A stretch of 5,244 nt of DNA, from contig JACRGO010000015.1 of the NCBI GenBank assembly GCA_016212295.1, positions 1-5,244 on the forward strand, given 5' to 3'. Each line of letters starts with the position of its first letter. The first letter of the stretch is position 1. Positions 1 through 5,244 of the stretch are shown piece by piece. The stretch comes from Nitrospinota bacterium (lineage in GTDB: Bacteria > Nitrospinota > Nitrospinia > JACRGO01). A model generated the notes under the pieces. It was given only the letters and a program-made list of their open reading frames with translations. It was not told the DNA's origin and ran no database searches. The position numbers and the translations under genes were made by a program.

Positions 1-177
1 ATAACGGCCTGTAAAATAGCCATGCCTGTAAATGAGCATAAGCATGGAAGGTGAAATTTTTACAATTTTTTTATCCAATAAAAAAGAATACCTTGTTGAT
101 TTAAAAGACTTTTTCTTATTTATGCGTAGGCTCTATAGTCAACTGACCTAACCTTGACAAGCCGGAACTAAAAATAC

Positions 178-263
178 CAAATCTCAAATCACAAATTGCA
201 GATAAATTCCAATGTCGAAAGGTTTGGCTTGATATTTTGTTTTTGGAGCTTATTTGAGATTTG
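178..263. repeat. Imperfect inverted repeat of the CAAATCTCAAAT type
   Basis: The arm CAAATCTCAAAT at 178-189 is the exact reverse complement of ATTTGAGATTTG at 252-263. Beyond the 12-bp core the arms stay loosely complementary: AATTCC-like sequence at 205-211 faces GGAGCTTATTT at 245-255. The whole segment is made of short words such as AAATCTC, AAATCAC and AAATTCC. Low-complexity palindromes of this composition recur between genes in many environmental bacterial genomes and often yield false hypothetical proteins. That comparison is from general knowledge, not from a search. It is probably a member of a dispersed non-coding repeat family. Confidence 0.55.
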
Positions 264-284
264 ATGTTTGCCGCCTGGACATTA

Positions 285-305
285 GCGCTTTGGTCCTCCA
301 AGCGC
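285..305 (-). terminator. Hairpin just after the glycosyltransferase stop codon
   Basis: GCGCTTTGG (285-293) pairs with CCAAGCGC (298-305) around a TCCT loop. This gives an 8-bp GC-rich stem with one bulged T, only three bases past the stop codon of the gene at 309-1613. On the minus strand it is followed by TAATGTCC rather than a T tract. It is therefore not a textbook intrinsic terminator, and may be a 3'-end protecting hairpin, a weak terminator or chance. Confidence 0.35.
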
Positions 306-308
306 CCA

Positions 309-1613
309 TTAAACCGTTTTGACGCGGTAGACATTAGTTAAAAGACTGGAAAAATCAAGACACGCCGCGCCGGACGCAAGGACCAGCAGGGCGGGCATGC
401 CCTGCAAGGAAAACCTGGCCTCAACATGCATGGGAAGATGCACCGCCGTGACATAGGCAATGATGGTCCAGGGGACAAGGACCAGCCCGCCGGAGGACCG
501 GTACAGCAGCGCGCTCCCCAGTAAAGCCAATATAAAATAAACCAAAATCGGCAAGGCCCCCGGCTCTGTAATCTGGTACTTTTTATACGGATCGATCCAC
601 CAGAGGCGGGGAAGGCGCAGGATACATAACTTCGCGTAATTCCAAGGGTCCTGAAGTATCCTTTTTTTTGCTGTGTCAAAGAGTTTGGCGTCCAGCTCGA
701 ACATCTCGCTTCCCCCGGTCATTGCGTGGCTTTTGTGCAGCATAAGTACGATCTTTTCCACCTCTTCCCTTTCCTGAGGGGGACCGCTGTCCGGCGGGAA
801 TTTCCACCCCTGCTCCATCCACAGGCTAGACTCTTCCCAAGTCCCCATGTAGAGATTCAGCCCCAGGTTGCCCCCGGCAAAGGGGACCACTCTGCCAAAT
901 AAGGTAAAATTCCTGAACGTCCAGGGGACCAGGCACAGGACGAATCCAAGAACCATGCACAAGGCCGGGCGAAGGGCCTTTTTTTTGTCCCGCCGAAGCA
1001 AAACAAGATGGATTAAAACAAGGGGGACCGCCATCCATCCAGCATCCGGCCTTGTGAGTCCGGCCAGGGCGAGGGAAGCCCCCGCCAAGGCCCACAGGGA
1101 AAGCCGTCCGCTCCGGTGTATCTTAAGGTGCAGATAGAGGGCAATGGACATGAAAAAGACCGTTAGGGTCTCGCTCAGCAATTGTCTTGAAAAAAAAATA
1201 AGATAAGGGCAGGTGGCGCCAAGGACCGCGGCAAGGAGTCCGGCCGCGTTTTTCCATCGCCCCCCGCACATGACCCGCGCGGAAAGAAACAAAAAGAAGA
1301 CCGAGGCCGCATCCAGGATTCCCTGCGCTGTCCGGCAGAAATCAGGGGACCATCCCCTCACCCAAAGGCACAAGGCAAGGAAGGCAGGATATAATGGGGG
1401 CCTCAGCATTGAAGGGACGCTCCCGTCCGGCGCGCTTGAAAACCCGGCCCCCTTCACGAGATTTTCGGCGGTCGACATGAAGGCTACTGTATCGCCGAAG
1501 ACCCCCAATCCCCCGATGTTTTTCTCCGGATGGGTCCAGACCGGGACAATGCGCAAGAAAGCGCCCGCCAGCAGAATCAGGCATAGCCAGGAATATTTGA
1601 AATTTTGTAACAT
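309..1613 (-). CDS. PMT/ArnT-like membrane glycosyltransferase (GT39-related)
   Basis: This is a 434-residue integral membrane protein of the dolichyl-phosphate-mannose/ArnT-like glycosyltransferase superfamily (PMT_2). Such enzymes use a polyprenyl-phosphate sugar to glycosylate protein or lipid outside the cytoplasmic membrane. An N-terminal transmembrane helix (about 8-26) is followed by a loop with G-D (D41), the place where the family carries its catalytic acidic residue, and then by family landmarks: RPPLYP (71-76), LLSETL (145-150), LTRPDA (186-191) and PWTFRNFTLFGRVVP (230-244), with GGNLGLNLYMG (247-257) after it. Several more hydrophobic helices follow, and the C-terminal VEARFSLQGMPALLVLA resembles the usual last segment. 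The length is slightly short but the gene looks complete. The ATG at 1613 has an AAAAGG element about 7 bases upstream. Sugar and acceptor cannot be told from sequence. It lies downstream of the broken restriction-modification genes, about 85 bases away, in the same orientation. Confidence 0.88.
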   Translation of the reverse strand: MLQNFKYSWLCLILLAGAFLRIVPVWTHPEKNIGGLGVFGDTVAFMSTAENLVKGAGFSSAPDGSVPSMLRPPLYPAFLALCLWVRGWSPDFCRTAQGILDAASVFFLFLSARVMCGGRWKNAAGLLAAVLGATCPYLIFFSRQLLSETLTVFFMSIALYLHLKIHRSGRLSLWALAGASLALAGLTRPDAGWMAVPLVLIHLVLLRRDKKKALRPALCMVLGFVLCLVPWTFRNFTLFGRVVPFAGGNLGLNLYMGTWEESSLWMEQGWKFPPDSGPPQEREEVEKIVLMLHKSHAMTGGSEMFELDAKLFDTAKKRILQDPWNYAKLCILRLPRLWWIDPYKKYQITEPGALPILVYFILALLGSALLYRSSGGLVLVPWTIIAYVTAVHLPMHVEARFSLQGMPALLVLASGAACLDFSSLLTNVYRVKTV

Positions 1614-1698
1614 TTTCGCCTTTTGAGAAAGTCTGTTTTAGAAAAGAAGGAACAACGAATGAACACTAATGAGGGCGCTATAGTATTTGTATCAATCT

Positions 1699-2137
1699 CT
1701 ATTCTTCGTAAGGTCCCAGAAAACGTTCACCGTTAAAGTGAATCAGATGAGTTGGAGACTCTGCAATCCAGACTTCCGTCTCCCACGAAATGTCATTTAA
1801 ATGCTTGATCATTGCACGTCGATCAAGAAATGCTGTCACAAAAACCAAACCGGCGGTAGAAGCCGCGAACAACTCCTTCAGTTCCTGCCTGCGTTTCGGG
1901 TTCACAGGCCCGTGGCTGGTCACGGCCTCAATTAAAACCAGCCAATTTTTTTCCACATGATGCGCTACAACATCGGGCATCTTCCCATTTGCCAGCAGGC
2001 CTGAGGCCGAGCAGCGCCAAAAGAGTCAGGGCGGACCGTTCGTTCTGTTGTTGTCTTGGAAGACCCAAATTGTTCAGGATCACCAGAGCGTCCTTGATTT
2101 TGTCTTCCGCTTTCTTCCCGCGTGCCTTATTGCTCAC
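1699..2137 (-). pseudogene. Broken PstI/BsuBI-type type II restriction endonuclease (internal deletion plus frameshift)
   Basis: Two fragments of one gene lie in different frames. The N-terminal piece starts at a GTG (2137) and reads SNKARGKKAEDKIKDAL, then LGLPRQQQNERSALTLLALLG and GKWEDA, like the helical N-terminal domain of BsuBI/PstI endonucleases. The C-terminal piece (to 1699) reads GKMPDVV, then VLIEAVTSHGPVNPKRRQEL, and ends in THLIHFNGERFLGPY, the family's highly conserved C-terminus. PD and the E of IEAVTSHG are the likely nuclease residues (inferred). Only about 150 residues remain, against roughly 316-326 in BsuBI and PstI, so some 170 middle residues are gone and the frame shifts at the join. 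The join (1976-1987) encodes WEDA in one frame and GKMP in the other. The GTG overlaps the methyltransferase stop by 11 bases (2127-2137), the normal coupled arrangement. No active enzyme is expected. Confidence 0.88.
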
Positions 2138-3266
2138 AGCTCAATATCTCATCTTCCATGATGGCGTCAATTGTTTCCTGATCGGGCATTCTATCGGCGA
2201 TGTGGACGCCGAGCCTGGCAAGCTGTTCATGAGTGGGATAGGGCATCTTACGAAGGTCGGTGGCATTAACCTGGGTATGCCCGCTAAATAGGCGGAAAAA
2301 TTGATCGACCATGCTGGAATTGAGATATAAGGCAAGCCCTTTCGCCAAGTCAGCAGGCAATCCTCTCCTCTGTTTGTGGAAGTAGTTCAGGTGATTTTCA
2401 AAGCCCACTAGGCGCGCATCGATCCTTGTGGGATCATATATAGCCGCCATGACCTGCCGCGATTGCTCCTTGGACGAAAACCTTTTTGTGAGAACGTAGA
2501 ATCCTGCCTCGACAAGAAGATCTGATGTCCCGGAGGATGACGCGATGGCATTGGGTTTATTTCCAGATTCAACTGGCCATTTGATGAAGCCGTTCAGGAA
2601 ATGGCACGGATAGATAAGAGGAGCTGTTTCTTGTCCTGGGGTCTGTGTAAGTCGTTCACGCACCCTGAAGTCTACAACCCGTCCCGTGGAGACACTAAGA
2701 CCCAGTTTGTCGAGAGAAGATGTAAAACATTTTATTCTCTCAGCTGGCCTTCCGTCGGAATCATCGCCGTTCAAATGAATAAACATATCCCGGTCGCCTG
2801 AGTGAATGACCCGGCTGTATGGAACTGACAGGGCGCGCGTCTTGTCGAAATCGAGGCCATCGGACGTGGAAATCGTGATTGACCCAGGCTTTTGGACTCC
2901 CCGGACGGCGTGATAGATGACGTTTTCCTGTAACACGCCGTCGTCGCCGAACGCATTTTTGCGCGATTCGAATAGGTGAATCCATTTGAGTCCCATGGCG
3001 CGTAAGAACGCAACGCGGAATTTTCTGAAATAAGGGCCATTGCAAAAGCTGCGCGGCGTTATCGCCGCCATTTGCCCGCCAGGTTCCAGCAGTTGCATCG
3101 ACAACCAAACAAAAGCCGCATACAGGTTTGCCACCTCAATGCCGGAAGAATAGAGTTTCCTGCTCATGGCAGTCTGGCTATTGATCTTCATATAGGGCGG
3201 ATTGAGGACGACATGTGTGAATCGCTCGCGTGGAACGGCAAAAAGAGAGTCTCCTGACGAGAAATG
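2127..3266 (-). pseudogene. N-terminally truncated PstI/BsuBI-type adenine-N6 DNA methyltransferase
   Basis: This is the C-terminal three quarters of an Eco57I/PstI-like DNA N6-adenine methyltransferase. The frame is open from 3266, just after a TAA at 3267-3269, and reads SGDSLFAVPRERFTHVVLNPPYM. NPPY (3192-3203) is catalytic motif IV. The ATG at 3191 lies directly behind this motif, so it cannot be the true start. Downstream are PRSFCNGPYFRKFR (residues 46-59 counted from that ATG) and near the end HTQVNATDLRKMPYP (305-319), typical of the target-recognition half. The frame is otherwise unbroken to its TAA at 2127. About 380 residues remain, against roughly 500 in PstI/BsuBI methyltransferases. 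The missing N-terminus would hold motif I, the AdoMet-binding FxGxG-like loop, so activity is not expected. The recognition site is unknown; CTGCAG is known only for the namesakes. Confidence 0.87.
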
Positions 3267-3688
3267 TTAATCGTCTTCACTTCGCATAAGACCTTCTGGC
3301 AATGCAGTTCCCCCTCCAGGTCGGGTGTTTCAACTTCGTCTATGGTGGCCTGTGGAATGAATTGGACATTTGAACAGCCAATGCTACGCAGATAACTATG
3401 GCCTTTCGCCTGATTTAGGATTGAGAATAGCTGTTGCCACCCTCGCCCTCTTTGGTCTTTCTTGGCCAGATAGGGGTGCGCCTCTTTCTTCAAGAAAGCC
3501 CATGACGCCAAGTCGAGCCCTTGTAGATAGCTCTCCAGTTTCTCGTAGCATGGCTTGGTCCTATTCCATGTATCGCTAAGTAAGCTATCGAAGTCATGGA
3601 AATATGTGTTTGGAGCATTGGGGTCTTCACACATATCCCAAAGTTCGTAAAGCCTGGGAAATTCGTTACGGAACATAGATGGGGGCAT
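3188..3688 (-). pseudogene. Truncated PD-(D/E)xK nuclease-like gene joined to the methyltransferase remnant
   Basis: I do not recognise a named family. From the ATG at 3688 the product begins MPPSMFRNEFPRLYELWDMC. It continues through GRGWQQLFSILNQAKGHSYL and VQFIPQATIDEVETPDLEG to KVLCEVKTINIS. PD at residues 122-123 and E-V-K at 136-138 form a good PD-(D/E)xK nuclease signature, with a hydrophobic strand (VLC) just before the EVK. After INIS the frame runs into sequence that encodes the methyltransferase in another frame, so the last 20-odd residues (RQETLFLPF to the stop at 3188) are spurious and the true C-terminus is lost. A TTG at 3718 would lengthen the frame but lies in the repeat at 3691-3780, so I prefer 3688 or the ATG at 3676. 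No clear ribosome binding site precedes either, and the gene's own start may also be damaged. It could have been a third gene of the restriction locus or an unrelated neighbour. Confidence 0.6.
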
Positions 3689-3690
3689 AA

Positions 3691-3780
3691 GGTTCACGCA
3701 GATACGCAAAGGCCGCAAATGGTTCTATCATTATTATGCTTCCCTTTTTTCTTTGCGCTCCTGGCTAGCCTTGCGTGAAA
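3691..3780. repeat. GCAAA-rich palindromic intergenic repeat
   Basis: The left arm starts TTCACGCA (3693-3700) and contains degenerate tandem units ACGCAG, ACGCAAAGG and CCGCAAATGG. The right arm holds TTTGCGC (3752-3758) and ends in TGCGTGAA (3772-3779), the exact complement of the left outer end. An internal GGCTAGCC palindrome sits at 3763-3770. TTCACGCAAAG/GCGCAAAG palindromes are, to my general knowledge, widely dispersed between genes in environmental bacteria. This copy lies between hpnH and the broken nuclease gene, exactly at the edge of the degraded block. On the minus strand it could form a large hairpin 3' of hpnH, but no T tract follows. Confidence 0.6.
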
Positions 3781-3830
3781 TAGAATTTATAATTTTTTTC
3801 TAAGAATTTAACCCATAACCCGCCGCCGGC

Positions 3831-4835
3831 TCAAGAAGACTTCATGTTCCAGACGATCATTTCCCATAAATCCGAGAAGCGTTTTCCCACTTCGCGGACC
3901 ACGGTCGGCTCGAACCCGCAGTGCATCATGCAGTTTGCGCATCTGGGATCATTCCCCACGCCGTATTTCTCCCACGCGGTCTTTTCCATCAAGTCCTTGA
4001 AGGTGGGATAATGGGCGTCGGTGATGAGGTAGCACGGGCTCTTCCACCCCTGCGGGTTCCTGGTGGGATTGCCCCACGGGGTGCATTTCAGGTCGCGCTC
4101 CCCCATGCAGAACTTGAGGTAAAGGGGGGTGCTTTGCAGTTTATACCTGGTGGAGAGCTGGTATACTTTCTTGAACTTTTCATGGATGGACTTACGGTCC
4201 AGGAATATGTCCCTGCCCACGTCTTCATAGCCGAAGGCCGGGGCCACGAGCATCCCGTCGATTTTAATTGAGTCCAGCAGCGCGAAAAGCTCCTCTATTT
4301 CATCCATGTCCGTCTCCTTGAAGATAGAGGTATTGGTGCACACCCGGAACCCCTTTTGCTTCGCGGCCTTGATGGACTGTATGGCCTGCGCGAACACCCC
4401 TTGCTTGCCTGAGATGGAGTCATGTGTCTTTTCCATGCCGTCCAGGGAGATATTGAAATTCAGCCTTGGGCTGGGCTGAAATTTATGGAGGGATTTTTCG
4501 AGGAGAAGTCCGTTGGTGCAAAAGTATATATGCCTGCCCCTTTTAAGAATTCCGGAAATAAGCTCACCTATCCGCGGATAAATGAGCGGCTCTCCCCCGG
4601 TCACCGACACGACAGGCGCGCCGCTTTCCTCCACGGAGCGGAGACAATCTTCCAATGGGAGGCTCTCGGCAAGGGAGTCCTTGTATTCCTGGATCCTGCC
4701 GCACCCGCTGCACTCAAGGTTGCAGGCATGGGTAGGCTCCAGCATGAGGACCATGGGAAATTTTTCCCTTGAGGCAAGCCTGTTCTTCAAGAGATAAGAC
4801 GTGAGGGAAATCTGCAAACTAAGAGGAAAACGCAT
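3831..4835 (-). CDS. hpnH: Adenosyl-hopene transferase HpnH (radical SAM)
   Basis: HpnH is a cytoplasmic radical SAM enzyme. It adds the 5'-deoxyadenosyl group of S-adenosylmethionine to diploptene, giving adenosylhopane, the committed step from C30 to extended C35 bacteriohopanepolyols. The 334-residue product starts MRFPLSLQISLTSYLLKNRL. It has the CxxxCxxC cluster motif as CNLECSGC (C38, C42, C45) behind MLEPTHA. GGEPLIYP (80-87) is the SAM-binding GGE region, and FCTNGLLLEKSLHKF and FNISLDGMEKTHDSI follow. The C-terminal DUF3463-like part has GERDLKCTPWGNPTRNPQGW, SPCYLITDAHYPTF (C268) and CANCMMHCGFEP (C299, C302, C306). Length and motifs indicate an intact enzyme. There is no evident Shine-Dalgarno sequence before the ATG, and a promoter-like TATAAT lies only 5 bases upstream. 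No other hopanoid gene is visible in the window. Confidence 0.96.
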   Translation of the reverse strand: MRFPLSLQISLTSYLLKNRLASREKFPMVLMLEPTHACNLECSGCGRIQEYKDSLAESLPLEDCLRSVEESGAPVVSVTGGEPLIYPRIGELISGILKRGRHIYFCTNGLLLEKSLHKFQPSPRLNFNISLDGMEKTHDSISGKQGVFAQAIQSIKAAKQKGFRVCTNTSIFKETDMDEIEELFALLDSIKIDGMLVAPAFGYEDVGRDIFLDRKSIHEKFKKVYQLSTRYKLQSTPLYLKFCMGERDLKCTPWGNPTRNPQGWKSPCYLITDAHYPTFKDLMEKTAWEKYGVGNDPRCANCMMHCGFEPTVVREVGKRFSDLWEMIVWNMKSS

Positions 4836-4840
4836 TATTC

Positions 4841-4870
4841 ATTATAGGGTTAAAGGTTGAATGGGTTCAA
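4841..4870 (-). promoter_or_regulatory. Possible sigma70-type promoter of hpnH, unusually close to the ATG
   Basis: On the minus strand TTGAAC (4865-4870) and a perfect TATAAT (4841-4846) are separated by 18 bases. The -10 hexamer ends only 5 bases before the hpnH ATG. Transcription would then begin at about the start codon, giving a leaderless message, which fits the absence of a Shine-Dalgarno sequence. An AT-rich stretch can produce such boxes by chance, so this is a weak call. Confidence 0.3.
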
Positions 4871-4872
4871 TC

Positions 4873-5010
4873 ATAGTCAACGCTTTTTTAAAAGTGCCAT
4901 AATTTTTCAGGCAACGAAGCGGATAGCGAACGCAAAAATAAGTATACATGCTGAAGAGCCTCAATCCTATTGAGAAAATTAAAGGCACTTTTTTAAAAAA
5001 CGTTGACTAT
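4873..5010. repeat. Inverted repeat pair A/A' (26-27 bp arms)
   Basis: Arm A (4873-4898) begins ATAGTCAACGC, continues with six T and four A, and ends GTGCC. Arm A' (4984-5010) is its reverse complement, beginning GGCAC and ending CGTTGACTAT. The arms differ by one extra C in A and two extra A/T pairs in A'. The loop is 85 bases and contains arm B of the second pair and a small hairpin, CTCAAT-CCT-ATTGAG, at 4960-4974. A perfect 12-bp palindrome, ATCCGGCCGGAT (5009-5020), overlaps the outer end of A'. The T/A runs make either arm hairpin-prone. The pair resembles the termini of a small non-autonomous element. No target-site duplication is evident. Confidence 0.7.
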
Positions 5011-5061
5011 CCGGCCGGATGCGAGAGCGGCTCATGTCTACTTATTTTTTGCGTTTACTAT
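4923..5061. repeat. Inverted repeat pair B/B' (28-29 bp arms), interleaved with A/A'
   Basis: Arm B (4923-4950) starts ATAGCGAACGC and ends AAGTATACATG. Arm B' (5033-5061) is its reverse complement, starting CATGTCTACTT and ending GCGTTTACTAT, with three substitutions and one indel. The loop is 82 bases and contains A'. Both pairs share the outer module ATAG-NN-AACG(C), present four times in all (4873, 4923, ending 5010 and ending 5061), with almost equal arm and loop lengths and an offset of about 50 bases. The region is otherwise gene-free. Beyond B' it contains an orphan AAGGAG on the minus strand (about 5085-5090) with no start codon at a usable distance. Confidence 0.7.
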
Positions 5062-5144
5062 TCAGTGTGTTTTTATTTTTGTTCTCCTTAAAACTGAATT
5101 TTTATCACTACTGTCCGGTTAAATTATCGAATAAATTCAATTGG

Positions 5145-5244
5145 TTAGGCATATAGCAGTCCTGTATTTTGTATTCTCTTTTTGTAAGTATTTGAAATAA
5201 TGGACTTTTCTCGAACAAGGTCAGGCTCAAAATCTGTAAAATTG
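5145..5244 (-). CDS. Possible 3' end of an unidentified gene entering from the right edge
   Basis: A minus-strand frame open to the window edge reads NFTDFEPDLVREKSIISNTY and ends KKRIQNTGLLYA before a TAA at 5145-5147. The 32 visible residues have an ordinary mixed composition and the orientation matches the other genes. A stop-free run of this length is not rare by chance, and I recognise no family. It could be the tail of a transposase, given the CACTACTGTCCGGTTAAA sequence at 5105-5122 just downstream, but that is speculation. Confidence 0.33.
   Translation of the reverse strand, partial: NFTDFEPDLVREKSIISNTYKKRIQNTGLLYA

Larger units (their letters stand above)
1..308. other. AT-rich intergenic region downstream of the glycosyltransferase gene
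   Basis: I see no convincing gene here. The stretch holds a small AT hairpin at 67-85 (TTTTTTAT, a 3-nt loop, ATAAAAAA), a weak CCATGC/GCATGG inverted pair at 20-25 and 42-47, the low-complexity inverted repeat at 178-263 and the hairpin at 285-305, the last two listed separately. A minus-strand reading frame across 116-334 runs through the inverted repeat and into the end of the glycosyltransferase gene, and its translation looks like translated repeat rather than protein. The motif ATAGTCAAC at 135-143 matches the outer end of the repeat arm at 4873. Confidence 0.6.

Noticed and set aside
116-334. 72-codon minus-strand frame overlapping the end of the glycosyltransferase gene
   Set aside because: It runs through both arms of the CAAATCTCAAAT palindrome and overlaps a well-supported gene; its translation (KSQISSKNKISS, ICDLRFGIF) is typical of translated repeat.
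868-1137. Plus-strand frame inside the glycosyltransferase gene
   Set aside because: Antisense shadow of a strong membrane-protein gene; proline/arginine-rich composition and no recognisable domain. The longer plus frame at 1213-1626 is rejected for the same reason.
1659-1733. Plus-strand mini-ORF after AAGGA (MNTNEGAIVFVSISILRK...)
   Set aside because: It has a plausible ribosome binding site, but it is only 24 codons, its second half is antisense to the conserved endonuclease C-terminus, and no family is recognisable.
2127-3191. Treating the 354-codon frame from the ATG at 3191 as an intact methyltransferase
   Set aside because: The ATG directly follows NPPY; the same frame continues upstream with conserved sequence to 3266, and motif I is missing, so this is a truncated gene.
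3691-3780. CRISPR repeat or intrinsic terminator
   Set aside because: The GCAAA units are degenerate and immediately adjacent without spacers, so it is not CRISPR; no T tract follows the palindrome on either strand at a terminator-like position.
3921-4271. Plus-strand frames opposite hpnH (also 4422-4772)
   Set aside because: Antisense shadows of a fully conserved radical SAM gene; no domain or upstream signals.
5200-5244. Possible plus-strand start ATG (MDFSRTRSGSKSVKL) at the right edge
   Set aside because: Only 15 codons are visible, there is no ribosome binding site, and the opposite strand has a longer open frame in the same orientation as the other genes.

Overview
The window looks like accessory or loosely packed chromosome from a hopanoid-producing bacterium. 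All supportable genes lie on the minus strand. The only lineage clue is the HpnH-type radical SAM protein, together with dispersed palindromic intergenic repeats of a kind common in environmental genomes. A Desulfobacterota-like (former Deltaproteobacteria) host is my guess; nothing in the window proves it.

In transcription order (right to left) the layout is as follows. (1) A possible C-terminal end of an unidentified gene enters at the right edge (5145-5244). (2) A gene-free stretch of about 310 bases (4836-5144) carries two long inverted repeats that interleave as A-B-A'-B'. (3) hpnH (3831-4835) encodes the adenosyl-hopene transferase of C35 hopanoid synthesis and appears intact. (4) A GCAAA-rich palindromic repeat (3691-3780) follows. 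(5) A graveyard of restriction-modification genes (1699-3688) comes next. It holds a PD-(D/E)xK-like nuclease gene cut off just after its EVK motif, a PstI/BsuBI-type adenine methyltransferase lacking its N-terminal AdoMet-binding part, and a PstI/BsuBI-type restriction endonuclease with a large internal deletion and frameshift. (6) An intact PMT/ArnT-like (GT39-related) membrane glycosyltransferase follows (309-1613). (7) The window ends in an intergenic stretch (1-308) with a hairpin after the glycosyltransferase gene and a low-complexity inverted repeat.

The main biological story is decay. At least two independent deletions have disabled both the methyltransferase and the endonuclease of a type II system. 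The endonuclease lesion falls exactly in a short sequence that fits both sides of the break, which suggests deletion between short direct repeats. Losing both halves is what one expects of a restriction-modification system that is no longer selected, since loss of the methyltransferase alone would be lethal. hpnH and the glycosyltransferase flank the relic and are intact. Nothing shows that they share a pathway.
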